Shown piece by piece: positions 8,040 through 15,958 of a stretch of DNA of 26,855 bases. The first letter of the stretch is position 1, and each line of letters opens with the position of its first letter. The notes under the pieces were generated by a model, which ran no database searches, was not told where the DNA came from, and saw nothing but the letters and a program-made list of their open reading frames with translations. Where the stretch lies: the NCBI GenBank assembly GCA_016928455.1, contig JAFGKP010000079.1:1-26855 (forward strand), given 5' to 3'. Made by a program: the position numbers and the translations under genes. This stretch comes from Methanomicrobia archaeon. GTDB taxonomy: Archaea > Halobacteriota > Syntropharchaeia > Alkanophagales > Methanospirareceae.

Positions 8040-8353
8040 ACCTTTTATTTTTATTCCTTCACCCAGCTCTGATTCCGCTCTGCTCACTGAGCTCCTCATC
8101 CGTTTATAGCGATAACGAACGGCCAGATCACCTGCAAACGAGCTTACGTAGCTGGCAGAACAGGGAGATGTGTGTGTGTAACTGGATTACCGCAAACATG
8201 ACCCGCGGCAGTGGCAAAATAGCCGCTTACTGGAGCGTGAATGATTGCTTCAGTCCGCCAGGCCGTTGACCAGATATGCTGAAATCCTGATTTAGGTGAA
8301 TGACGACTCGAGCGAGCAACGCTAGACGCTACTCCACAGGAACTGCCGTTATC
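8040..8353. other. Intergenic stretch without recognisable genes
   Basis: Between the regulator terminator and the end of the APS-kinase-like gene, about 310 bases carry no convincing coding frame, RNA gene or repeat on either strand. It lies between two convergent transcription units. Confidence 0.5.
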
Positions 8354-8899
8354 TCACCCCGAGATAAAACGCTCGATGAGAAACCCCACCACCTTCGCCG
8401 CGCTCTCCGCAACACTCATACGCTCGCTGTCCACGACCACCTCGGGCTGCAGCGGCGTCTCGTACGGCACGTTCACGCCAGGCACTGTCGCTTCTTCCTC
8501 CTCAGCCTTACGATAAATACCCGAAGGTGCGTGTTCCGCTTTTCTCACCCGTTCTCGTGCCATGCAGGTCTCCAGCGGGCAGGCGATGTACACCTCCGCG
8601 AACTTCTGAATGACCGCTCGCGCACGGTCACGATATCGTCTGCGATTCGCCGTCGCATCAATGATCACCGGCGTGCCCGAGTCAACAAGGAGCTTCGCCA
8701 TATAGACCAGCGCGGCGTAGACGATCTCTCGTTCTTCCTCCGAATACGCCGGGTTCGGCGTGATGAACTTCCGAATCTCGTCGAGCTCGAGCACCGTTAC
8801 CCCGCTGATGCCGCGCGCCTCCAAAACGCTTCGTGTTCGCTGCGCAACCGCCGTCTTGCCGCTGCCAGGAAGGCCCGTTATCCACACAGCCCAGGTCAT
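8354..8899 (-). CDS. cysC: Adenylylsulfate kinase-like P-loop kinase
   Basis: APS kinase family, ATP + adenylylsulfate to PAPS. The 181-residue protein has the Walker A GLPGSGKT near the N-terminus and a C-terminal region typical of CysC (SGIYRKAEEEE, VPGVNVPYETP, PEVVVDSE). The usual DGDNVR segment is replaced by ELDEIRKF, so the true acceptor might not be APS. The ATG at 8899 overlaps the cdhE stop (ATGA), which decides the start over the longer frame from 8938. It is the last gene of the cdhC-to-cysC run. No other sulfate-assimilation gene is visible. Confidence 0.8.
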   Translation of the reverse strand: MTWAVWITGLPGSGKTAVAQRTRSVLEARGISGVTVLELDEIRKFITPNPAYSEEEREIVYAALVYMAKLLVDSGTPVIIDATANRRRYRDRARAVIQKFAEVYIACPLETCMARERVRKAEHAPSGIYRKAEEEEATVPGVNVPYETPLQPEVVVDSERMSVAESAAKVVGFLIERFISG

Positions 8900-10314
8900 G
8901 TTAACGACGATTCCGGAGGCCAGTGCTCTTCCATCCACCCGGGTATTCGGCCACTGTCTCGTGGGCCGACCAGCACGCGCCAGCCCGTGAGATCTTCGGT
9001 CTCGCCCGAGAGTCGGGCCGCAAGTCCGGGAATCACCAGGGTCCGATGCGTTACCTTAGATTCCGCTTCGCTGAGCTCCAGCGTCTCCTGTATCTTTTCC
9101 GCCGTGAGCTGACCACCTGCCACTGATGCTTCCACACCGATACCATCTGTGTCCGCAACCATCAAAAATGCATCGATTTTGTTGGACGAGAGATCGCTCT
9201 CGACCGTGTAGTAAGTCAGCGCGAAATTCGTCGTGATGAAGAGTGGCGAATCAGGCGTCGGTGCCCCGATCGGGCGCAACCCGGGCTCGACACTTACCGG
9301 GCGTCGAGGATCAGTGTAGATGTTTGCCGCGAGCGTACGCACAGGGATCAACGAATGCGGCTCGATTGAGTGCAATATCATGATATCCGCGTATTTGATG
9401 ATGCCGATGGTCGCGAGCATAGCTTCCCAGTAAGAAGCTGCTAGCGCATCATCGTGCTCAGAGATCAGCCAGGCGGTCATCGGCACGGCCAGTAACGGAT
9501 AAGCAACGTCGTCATTACCATCCTCGATCCCCGCACGTCGAATTCGTACGAAGTTAGCAACGCTTGCTGCGAGCCCGTCGCCCGTGGGGAACATGCCGGG
9601 ATCCAGAACGAGATCCTTGAGGCCTGCCGATGCGAACGTCGCTGCGAGACTGGCGAGCTCGTCGAGATCCGGTGAAAACACCGTCACAGGAACGTTATAG
9701 CGCTTCGCCAGGCTCAGAACAGCCTGCCAGTTGGCTTGCGTCGCTGCGTAGAGCACGGGAGCACGATCAGCTACTAGCTCCAACCCCGCTTCCAGAACAA
9801 CTGGATCGAGAGAGCAGAGCATAAGCGGTAAGTCTGTCTCCTCTGCCACCCGCTTCACGCAGGTTGCAAACGTTTGCGCTTCGCCGGATACGGCGCGAAT
9901 TGCGATCGCGTCAACCATAAGGAAATCGCCAACGTAAAATTTCCGCCAATCCGCTATAAGCCGTACACGCTCTCTCAACGCAGCCTCGTCCAGCGTATCC
10001 CAGACATCAAACGCCAACGCAGTGCGATTGAAGAAGGTAAGTTCATGCCGATGCAGCACATCCTCGCCGCCTATTTGCACCGCTTTCGAGCCTGTGCCGA
10101 TCGTGACTGCGCGAATCTCTGGCGCTAACAGGTCTGCCAGCTGCCTTGCCTTCTCTGCGTACTGCGCATCTGCAAAGAGTGGTTTACAAGCCGCTAAATC
10201 CCTGCTTCGCTCTTTCAACAGTGCCGCAAACGCCAAACAGGTCTTCTCGCCACATTCACCGCAGTTTGTCCCCGGGAGATACTTCCAGATCGCCATCGGG
10301 CTCTTTAGCTTCAT
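8896..10314 (-). CDS. cdhE: ACDS complex gamma subunit (corrinoid iron-sulfur protein, large)
   Basis: Large subunit of the corrinoid iron-sulfur protein of acetyl-CoA decarbonylase/synthase. It carries the methyl group between tetrahydro(methano)pterin and the A-cluster of CdhC. The N-terminal [4Fe-4S] motif is Cys18-x2-Cys21-x4-Cys26-x16-Cys43 within TNCGECGEKTC. A TIM-barrel methyl-carrier domain and a C-terminal corrinoid-binding domain follow. The start at 10314 is set by the ATGA overlap with cdhD and by homology (MKLKSPMAIWKYLPGTNC). Length 472 aa matches the family. Downstream it is coupled to the APS-kinase-like gene. Confidence 0.95.
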   Translation of the reverse strand: MKLKSPMAIWKYLPGTNCGECGEKTCLAFAALLKERSRDLAACKPLFADAQYAEKARQLADLLAPEIRAVTIGTGSKAVQIGGEDVLHRHELTFFNRTALAFDVWDTLDEAALRERVRLIADWRKFYVGDFLMVDAIAIRAVSGEAQTFATCVKRVAEETDLPLMLCSLDPVVLEAGLELVADRAPVLYAATQANWQAVLSLAKRYNVPVTVFSPDLDELASLAATFASAGLKDLVLDPGMFPTGDGLAASVANFVRIRRAGIEDGNDDVAYPLLAVPMTAWLISEHDDALAASYWEAMLATIGIIKYADIMILHSIEPHSLIPVRTLAANIYTDPRRPVSVEPGLRPIGAPTPDSPLFITTNFALTYYTVESDLSSNKIDAFLMVADTDGIGVEASVAGGQLTAEKIQETLELSEAESKVTHRTLVIPGLAARLSGETEDLTGWRVLVGPRDSGRIPGWMEEHWPPESSLT

Positions 10315-11573
10315 CGCTTGCCTGTACCTCCCGCCCACGTAACCCAATCCTCGAGCGAGATCTCCTTCGGTGCCACCGGCCCTTCCGGTGCTCCGGACAG
10401 CAGCTGCGTCATGCGCTTGAATCCCGCTGCGGCTTTCGGATGCATCATCATGAACAACTCGCCACCCGCGAGTCCGAGCGTTAAGCCCGTTATGAGCTCA
10501 TACATTGGACCCCGGTATGCTGGTGGACCCCAATCTGAATCCTCTTTGATTGGCGATTCTTTCATCCACGCCTCGCGCGCGCCCCAGGCGTTTGTGATGC
10601 CGCAGGAAATGGGAAAGGCCAGATCGGCATCGCCCTTTAACGCCGCAATTCTCATCCGCTCTATATTGGTGAACGCATAATCCAGGCCATAGCCGAGCGC
10701 TGCGGTCGTGGGATCAAGGACAATATCCTCCCGTGGTACCCCGAGCTTGAACAGATACCGGTTCAAGGTCTTCTGCGCGTTAATATCGAGCTGCGTCCAC
10801 GAGAGTACCGCGTGTCCATACGTAACGGCAGCCTTTGCTATCCGCTCGTAATCCATATTCAGGTTCGCGGAGGCGATGAGACATCTTTCACCAGCCGCAG
10901 CAGCAGCCGCCGCCTCGAGCACCTCCGGGTCCTTTTCTGGATTGCCCGAGCCACCGATGATCAAGGGCACCTTCACTGCCTGTAAGACCTTTTCAACGGT
11001 CTTTGCCGCCGCTCGTGCCGGGGTATCACCAAGCATCGGATCCGTACTGATTAGATGGATAGTAACCATATCTGCCCCGAACTCCCGGACGTTCTTCCTC
11101 GCCCATTCGCCGGGATCTTCCATGACCTCCGCATAATAAGACTTTACCGCTTTCGCGAGGGGAATGGGCATATCAAAACAATCAAGGGAGATAGTAGGCG
11201 GATGCGGCATGGGCGCGTCGAAATTATAGAACGGTAAAGCTTGCTCGCCGCCAATCGTTATCGTGGAGGCGCGCGTACCACCGTCTGCCGCAGTGGCACC
11301 GAGCGTGACTTCCTCTATCTTTCCGGGCCATTCGGTTTGCCGTGCTTCGAAGGTCACCGGCCGGTATTCTACCGGTTTTACCACCTCTGGCGCTACAGCC
11401 GCCCCGGCGAGCGCCGCTCGTAACGCCTGATCTAATACAGGAGGAAGGACAACGCCTCGTGTACCGCCAAATTCGAGTTCAATATCGCCACGGATCTTGA
11501 CTTCCTCTAACTCCAGAATATCGTATTCGCTCAATAACCCTATTAAATCAGAAAGCGTTAGCTTCTTCTCCAT
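10311..11573 (-). CDS. cdhD: ACDS complex delta subunit (corrinoid iron-sulfur protein, small)
   Basis: Small subunit of the ACDS corrinoid protein, partner of CdhE. The N-terminus (LTLSDLIGLLSEYDILELEEV) and the core (PHPPTISLDCFDMPIPLAK, IIGGSGNPEKDPEVLEAAA, LDPTTAALGYGLDYAFTN) match CdhD throughout its 420 residues. It overlaps cdhE by four bases. It lies 41 nt after the isopentenyl phosphate kinase gene, and a TATA-like CTATAAA near 11606 could give cdhDE an internal promoter. CdhA and CdhB, the CO dehydrogenase part, are not in the window. Confidence 0.95.
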   Translation of the reverse strand: MEKKLTLSDLIGLLSEYDILELEEVKIRGDIELEFGGTRGVVLPPVLDQALRAALAGAAVAPEVVKPVEYRPVTFEARQTEWPGKIEEVTLGATAADGGTRASTITIGGEQALPFYNFDAPMPHPPTISLDCFDMPIPLAKAVKSYYAEVMEDPGEWARKNVREFGADMVTIHLISTDPMLGDTPARAAAKTVEKVLQAVKVPLIIGGSGNPEKDPEVLEAAAAAAAGERCLIASANLNMDYERIAKAAVTYGHAVLSWTQLDINAQKTLNRYLFKLGVPREDIVLDPTTAALGYGLDYAFTNIERMRIAALKGDADLAFPISCGITNAWGAREAWMKESPIKEDSDWGPPAYRGPMYELITGLTLGLAGGELFMMMHPKAAAGFKRMTQLLSGAPEGPVAPKEISLEDWVTWAGGTGKR

Positions 11574-11602
11574 TTCCCGTAACTCCCTCTTGGTGCTCCT
11601 CG

Positions 11603-11609
11603 TTTATAG
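11603..11609 (-). promoter_or_regulatory. Possible internal promoter for cdhDE
   Basis: The minus strand reads GCTATAAACG. It would start transcription near 11580, just ahead of the cdhD ATG at 11573. An AGGGAG just upstream of the ATG (11582-11587) could instead serve as SD on a longer transcript. Confidence 0.35.
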
Positions 11610-11614
11610 CTTTT

Positions 11615-12448
11615 CTATGCGCCGCCGTGTACCGGTTTAATTCGGGTTCCAATGCCGCGCTGCCCTGCTAACGCCCGCTTCAGGTTGCCTGACGCTCCGC
11701 TCAGGATCTCACACTCAATACCACGCTTCGCGATCCTGGCGAGTTCCTTGACTTTACTCGCCATCCCGCCGGTTACATCCACGGAATACGAGCCGCTCAG
11801 GTACCCCTCGATATCCGCGAGCTGCTCAAGCTCGATTTCCGGTATGATTCGCGCAGTCTCGTCTTTGTGCGGATCGGCGGTATAAACACCATTCACCAGG
11901 CCAAGAATCAGTACGCGTGCCGGTTGGAGCCGAGCACTTAAGTGCAGGAAGAGCTGCTCCGTGCTCACTATTGCACAACCCCGCGCGGTATCAAAGACGC
12001 AGTCACCAAAGATGACCGGGACAAGACCATGCTCGAGCGCCAGCTCGAGCGGCTTGGCGAAGAACTCGGTGATCTCACCATTCGTTGTGATGCAGCATGC
12101 AGACGGTTGAATGGAGATCGCGTTAATCGCGTAATCCGTCATGAGGTCCACAATGAGCCGATTTAAGGTTGATGCGGCGTTCTGGCATAACGCGAACCCG
12201 CGTACGCTGGTATCCTGGATGAAGCCCTCCCCGGTCCTGTAGCTCTGCGCAACGGGATGCGGGAACGAGCCACCGCCGTGCCCGATCAATACGTGCAACT
12301 GAGTATCGGCCTCAAGCGCTTCCTTAAGCTCCTTCACGAGCCGCGTGAGCACCCCATAGTTGAGGGTGAAAGGCGTGTTCTTTTCCGTAATGAGCGAACC
12401 GCCCCATTTGACAAAGAGTAAACCATGCTGGTCAGCGTGATTCAGCAT
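11615..12448 (-). CDS. Isopentenyl phosphate kinase
   Basis: Phosphorylates isopentenyl phosphate to isopentenyl diphosphate, the last step of the archaeal mevalonate route. It belongs to the amino acid kinase fold: KWGGSLIT (Lys14, Gly16-17) near the N-terminus, the glycine loop GHGGGSFPHPVA (56-67) whose His64 aligns with the catalytic histidine of known enzymes, and DVTGGMASKV near the C-terminus. Length 277 aa is normal. The start overlaps the end of ubiX by 17 bases, so the two are tightly coupled. UbiX supplies the cofactor for an upstream step of the same pathway. Confidence 0.92.
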   Translation of the reverse strand: MLNHADQHGLLFVKWGGSLITEKNTPFTLNYGVLTRLVKELKEALEADTQLHVLIGHGGGSFPHPVAQSYRTGEGFIQDTSVRGFALCQNAASTLNRLIVDLMTDYAINAISIQPSACCITTNGEITEFFAKPLELALEHGLVPVIFGDCVFDTARGCAIVSTEQLFLHLSARLQPARVLILGLVNGVYTADPHKDETARIIPEIELEQLADIEGYLSGSYSVDVTGGMASKVKELARIAKRGIECEILSGASGNLKRALAGQRGIGTRIKPVHGGA

Positions 12449-13019
12449 CTGCGCTATCTCCTTCTGGCTTCTGCCACCGCTCGATCAGTTGATGGGGAAT
12501 GGCGAATTGGTCGAGGATCTTGGCGATGATATAATCTACCACCTCGAGGATCGAAGTTGGATGGTGGTAAAACGCGGTTATGGGCGGAATAATCGTGACG
12601 CCCATTCGCCTCAGCCTGAGTAGATTTTCAAGATGCGTCTCGTGCAGCGGCGTCTCCCGCGGGACGATAATAAGCTTCCGGTTCTCCTTCAGCATCACGT
12701 CGCTGCAGCGAAGGAGAAGATTGTCCGCGATACCGTGCGCCATCTTCGCCACCGTGTTCATCGTGCACGGAATGATGATCATACCCTCACGAGACTGAGA
12801 GCCGCTGGCAATGTCAGCCGCAAAGTCCGCCATATCCCACCGCGTCGTTGCGAGCGCCGCAAAGTCCGCGATTGAGAGCCCAAGCTCATAGTGGATCAGG
12901 TAGTCCGCCTGCTCGGTAACGATCAAATCGACCTCCACGCCCGTATCGTTCAGTACCTCCAGCAATCGTTTTGCGTATATAACGCCGCTCGCGCCCGTAA
13001 CGCCCACTACTAACCGCAT
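12432..13019 (-). CDS. ubiX: Flavin prenyltransferase UbiX
   Basis: Makes prenylated FMN from FMN and dimethylallyl phosphate, the cofactor of UbiD-family decarboxylases. In many archaea a UbiD-type enzyme decarboxylates trans-anhydromevalonate 5-phosphate to isopentenyl phosphate, which fits the adjacent IPK gene. The N-terminal flavin loop is GVTGASGVIYAKRLL; IIIPCTMNTVAKMAHGIADN and LIIVPRETPLHETHLENLL are hallmarks of the family. I place the start at ATG 13019, after a GAGGTGG SD-like element. An in-frame GTG at 13040 would add seven residues. No UbiD homologue is in the window. Confidence 0.92.
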   Translation of the reverse strand: MRLVVGVTGASGVIYAKRLLEVLNDTGVEVDLIVTEQADYLIHYELGLSIADFAALATTRWDMADFAADIASGSQSREGMIIIPCTMNTVAKMAHGIADNLLLRCSDVMLKENRKLIIVPRETPLHETHLENLLRLRRMGVTIIPPITAFYHHPTSILEVVDYIIAKILDQFAIPHQLIERWQKPEGDSADAESR

Positions 13020-13045
13020 CCCTGGCACCACCTCACTCACTCACA

Positions 13046-13073
13046 TAGTATAAGTCCTCACGGCATATACTTT
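13046..13073 (-). promoter_or_regulatory. TATA-like elements upstream of ubiX
   Basis: Two minus-strand candidates, CTTATACTA (13046-13054) and AAAGTATATG (around 13064-13073), lie in the 151-nt gap between idsA and ubiX. The second would leave a short leader that includes the GAGGTGG SD. Which one is used cannot be told from sequence. Confidence 0.3.
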
Positions 13074-13103
13074 GGCTTGATTCAAACGCCCTAGGCACGC
13101 ACG

Positions 13104-13118
13104 GAAAAAATAAATGAA
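13104..13118 (-). terminator. Possible T-rich terminator after idsA
   Basis: About 50 nt after the idsA stop the minus strand reads TTCATTTATTTTTTCC. Together with possible promoters ahead of ubiX it suggests that the long gene run may be split here. Confidence 0.35.
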
Positions 13119-13170
13119 TACCCGTCAAATAAGGCCGAACCCCGCCACCACGAATTACCGAAAAACCCTG

Positions 13171-14253
13171 TTAGTACTCCCGTCTGCCAATGAAATCCGC
13201 GATCTTCACCAGGAACTCCTTCGCCTCTTCCCTGAACATTGATTCTGAAATGGTCGCAACCGCCTTTTCGGTTAACTCCCGTACAAGCGTCCTTGAATAA
13301 TCGAGCGAGCCGGTCGCCCTGACGATCGCGCGAACCACTTCGATCGTATCATTTGTCACCGCCTCGTTGCCCAACGCCGTTAAGATAACCGCTTTCTCAG
13401 CTTCGCTGCACCGCTCCAGCGCGTGCAGGATCAGGAGCGTCTTCTTGCCCTCGCGGATATCAGAGCCGACCGGTTTGCCCGTCTTCCGCTCTGAACCGAA
13501 CAGACCCAGAATATCGTCCTGGATCTGGAACGCCAGGCCCAGGGGGGTGCCGTAGTCGCTGAGTAACTTCAAATCCGCAGCAGTTGCGCCCGCAAGGAGT
13601 GCGCCTATATGAAGCGGCCCTTCAATCGTGTAGCTCGCTGTCTTCAAGTGATGGATCGTAAGGATCTCATCTTCGCTGAAGCTCCCCTTCCGTTCCGCCG
13701 TGAGATCCAGGATCTGCCCGTACCCGACGTTCTTCACGATTTTCGCGTACGCCGCCAGTGCCTTCTGAACATACTCGCTCTTAAACGAAGACGTGGCTAA
13801 AACCTCCGCACCATACGATTCCAGTAAATCACCCCCAACGATCGCGATATTCTCACCGTATTTATGTGCCTTGTTTAGCCCGAATTGACTCTCGCAAAGC
13901 TCCCTGCAGAGTATATGAAAGGTCCTTCTACCGCGACGCAGCTCATCCTCATCCATAATATCATCGTGAATCAGAAGGTAGCTCTGCATCAGCTCGAGCG
14001 AGATAGCCGCATCGAAGATCGCCCCTTCGTTCTCCGCACTCAGGCACTTGTAGCCGTAGATACAGAAGATCGGTCTGAGTCGTTTGCCGCCGCGCAGGGT
14101 GTACTCCTTCGCGCCCGCAACCACATCTCGAGTGTGCTTCGAGATAATGGACGCTTCCTCGATTTTGGCATCGAAGAACCGCGTGAGTCGTGCGTTTATA
14201 CGCTCTTGATACTGCTCTAAGAGGCCGGTTATATCAGCTGTGATCGTCCTCAC
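13171..14253 (-). CDS. idsA: Geranylgeranyl/farnesyl diphosphate synthase
   Basis: Trans-prenyltransferase that condenses IPP with allylic diphosphates to build the C20 chains of archaeal lipids. The first Asp-rich motif is DDIMD (97-101) in LLIHDDIMDEDELRRG. The second is QIQDDILG, followed by the typical KTGKPVGSDIREGKKT. The region GAKEYTLRGGKRLRP is the conserved diphosphate-binding segment. Chain length cannot be read reliably from sequence. The start is GTG at 14253; no in-frame ATG is close by, and a TATA-like TTTTTAAAG lies about 26 nt upstream. It sits 42 nt after cdhC. Confidence 0.93.
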   Translation of the reverse strand: MRTITADITGLLEQYQERINARLTRFFDAKIEEASIISKHTRDVVAGAKEYTLRGGKRLRPIFCIYGYKCLSAENEGAIFDAAISLELMQSYLLIHDDIMDEDELRRGRRTFHILCRELCESQFGLNKAHKYGENIAIVGGDLLESYGAEVLATSSFKSEYVQKALAAYAKIVKNVGYGQILDLTAERKGSFSEDEILTIHHLKTASYTIEGPLHIGALLAGATAADLKLLSDYGTPLGLAFQIQDDILGLFGSERKTGKPVGSDIREGKKTLLILHALERCSEAEKAVILTALGNEAVTNDTIEVVRAIVRATGSLDYSRTLVRELTEKAVATISESMFREEAKEFLVKIADFIGRREY

Positions 14254-14277
14254 CCCTCAACTGCTGCTCACGAGAAT

Positions 14278-14286
14278 CTTTAAAAA
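14278..14286 (-). promoter_or_regulatory. Possible TATA box for idsA
   Basis: The minus strand reads TTTTTAAAG, centred about 28 nt upstream of the GTG start at 14253. It could also be part of a T-rich stop for cdhC. Confidence 0.35.
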
Positions 14287-14295
14287 GGCCTTTTG

Positions 14296-15798
14296 CTATA
14301 AGTCTCTTTCTCGGCTACTTGCTTCTCGCTTCTTGATGATGATCTTGCCGATCCGGATATCCGCATCTTTGAGGACAATGGTCATTGGAGATCCGCCACC
14401 TGCTTGCAGTAGGTGCGCAAGCGGAACCGGCGATCGCGTTTCTGCCGCCAATAACGCCCCACCCGGTAGTTCTGCTCCTGCAGCCCTTGCTACTCCCGCC
14501 TCCGCCACTGCCGCGACCGCTGCAGGAGCGGCCCAGCCGTTCGTGATTTGGACGCCGTCGGCCGCGCGCACCACACCGGTCATCACCGGATGCTCAACAT
14601 CACGTAAGAAGTCGCGTAGTTCATTGACGTTCTTTACGTCCTCTTCGGTCGCGATCTTGTCCCAGAACTCCGGGGGAATAGCATCCTTCACGCGCTCCTT
14701 CAGATCGGACGCCATCCAGACCACGCGCTGCCAGCCGCCATCGTACTGGATGAATTTAGGGCTGTAGAAATATTGGATCCCAATGCCGAGGAAACCCTCC
14801 ACCTGCTTGCCGCCGCCAACTGAGCTCGCAATCGAAGAGAACGGCAGCCCGATCGGGGTATCCGCAACGCGAGAGCCGCGGTGCACCCAGCCGATACCGT
14901 CAACCTCAGGGATATAAAAACCCGCGACCTCAAAGCACCCGCAACTGGTGTGCGGCCGCTCGAGGAACGAATGGAGCTTGATCGCAGTGAACTCGCCGCC
15001 GGATAGCTTCACGGCAGCTTCATTGACACCCGTATACTCACCGCCTATCGGATCAATGCAGGCACCCTTGGGTATGGGCGCATTCGGGCCTTCTGGATCA
15101 ACCCGAGCGGCCGCTCGCGAATCAAACCAGTTCATCGCACCGCAGAGCGCGGTTCGATCAGGAGAGACCACGCAGACGTTCGTCGGCGCAAACGATTGAC
15201 AGAGCGTGCACTGATAAAATTCGTCCACATCCTCATCGTGGATGTCCCGTACCCTGAGATCGCGCGCTTCATAGATCTTGTTCGCCTCCTCCAGCCGCTT
15301 GAGCACCTCGGCCTCGTCGGTGATGTACGTGGCTTCCATCTTCTCGATGAACGGCAGTTCCGCCTTGAAGAGCGTTATGCTCGCCTTTGCTATCTGACTG
15401 AGCGATTTCAACCCCTTCTTGAGGGCATCCTTGCTGATTCGGACCCAGATTTCCGAGCGCTGGTTGAGGTGCATGTAGCCCTGCAGATAGCCCTGAAACT
15501 CGTGGTTCCGCCGCTCAATCACCGGTTCAAGATCTTTCTCGATCTGCTCGCCGTAAACCCGATAAATCATAGCGTACGGGTACTGCCCGCCTTCTTCCAT
15601 TTCCGACAGATCAGGTCCAATGAGCGTCACCTTGCCGTCCGTGATCTTCTCGGGATCAGGCTCGAAAAGCACAAGCTCAAAGCCCGGACTGTTTGGTCCG
15701 CCCAACTCAACATACATCCCTGCTTTCCTTACCCGCTCGCCCTCGTACATCGGATTGATGTCAAACGGGAATTCCTCATCCATTTCCGGCTCGGCCAT
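14296..15798 (-). CDS. cdhC: ACDS complex beta subunit (acetyl-CoA synthase)
   Basis: Carries the Ni-Ni-[4Fe-4S] A-cluster where methyl, CO and CoA combine to acetyl-CoA (or the reverse). Candidate cluster ligands are Cys197 and Cys200 (CTLC), Cys209 (NVC), Cys219 and Cys286/Cys288 (SCGC). The surrounding sequence QSFAPTNVCVVSPDRTALCG is diagnostic. This is the archaeal form of about 500 aa, without the N-terminal CODH-binding domain of bacterial AcsB. Residues 430-475 form an Ala/Gly-rich linker before a conserved C-terminal tail. It is the first gene of the run and has its own TATA box and a GGGGA SD. Confidence 0.95.
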   Translation of the reverse strand: MAEPEMDEEFPFDINPMYEGERVRKAGMYVELGGPNSPGFELVLFEPDPEKITDGKVTLIGPDLSEMEEGGQYPYAMIYRVYGEQIEKDLEPVIERRNHEFQGYLQGYMHLNQRSEIWVRISKDALKKGLKSLSQIAKASITLFKAELPFIEKMEATYITDEAEVLKRLEEANKIYEARDLRVRDIHDEDVDEFYQCTLCQSFAPTNVCVVSPDRTALCGAMNWFDSRAAARVDPEGPNAPIPKGACIDPIGGEYTGVNEAAVKLSGGEFTAIKLHSFLERPHTSCGCFEVAGFYIPEVDGIGWVHRGSRVADTPIGLPFSSIASSVGGGKQVEGFLGIGIQYFYSPKFIQYDGGWQRVVWMASDLKERVKDAIPPEFWDKIATEEDVKNVNELRDFLRDVEHPVMTGVVRAADGVQITNGWAAPAAVAAVAEAGVARAAGAELPGGALLAAETRSPVPLAHLLQAGGGSPMTIVLKDADIRIGKIIIKKREASSRERDL

Positions 15799-15842
15799 CG
15801 TCTCTCTTTCTCCCCGCTGTATACGTGTAATGAGAGCGGGCG

Positions 15843-15851
15843 TTTTAAAAA
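15843..15851 (-). promoter_or_regulatory. TATA box for cdhC
   Basis: The minus strand reads TTTTTAAAA. The expected transcript start is near 15820, leaving a leader of about 20 nt that includes the GGGGA SD (15811-15815) before the ATG at 15798. Confidence 0.5.
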
Positions 15852-15958
15852 TCTTTCAATGCCTCTACCACGCGTACTGCAACGCCTCGCTTATGCTCGC
15901 ATTCACAAAGAGCGAACGGATTCTGAGGCTTCGCGAATCACACGCGCGCGTTCTGCTC

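Noticed and set aside
8300..9112. 270-codon plus-strand open frame opposite cysC and cdhE
   Set aside because: It is antisense to two genes with clear motifs, has an Arg/His-rich unlikely composition and no family resemblance. High GC content produces such frames.
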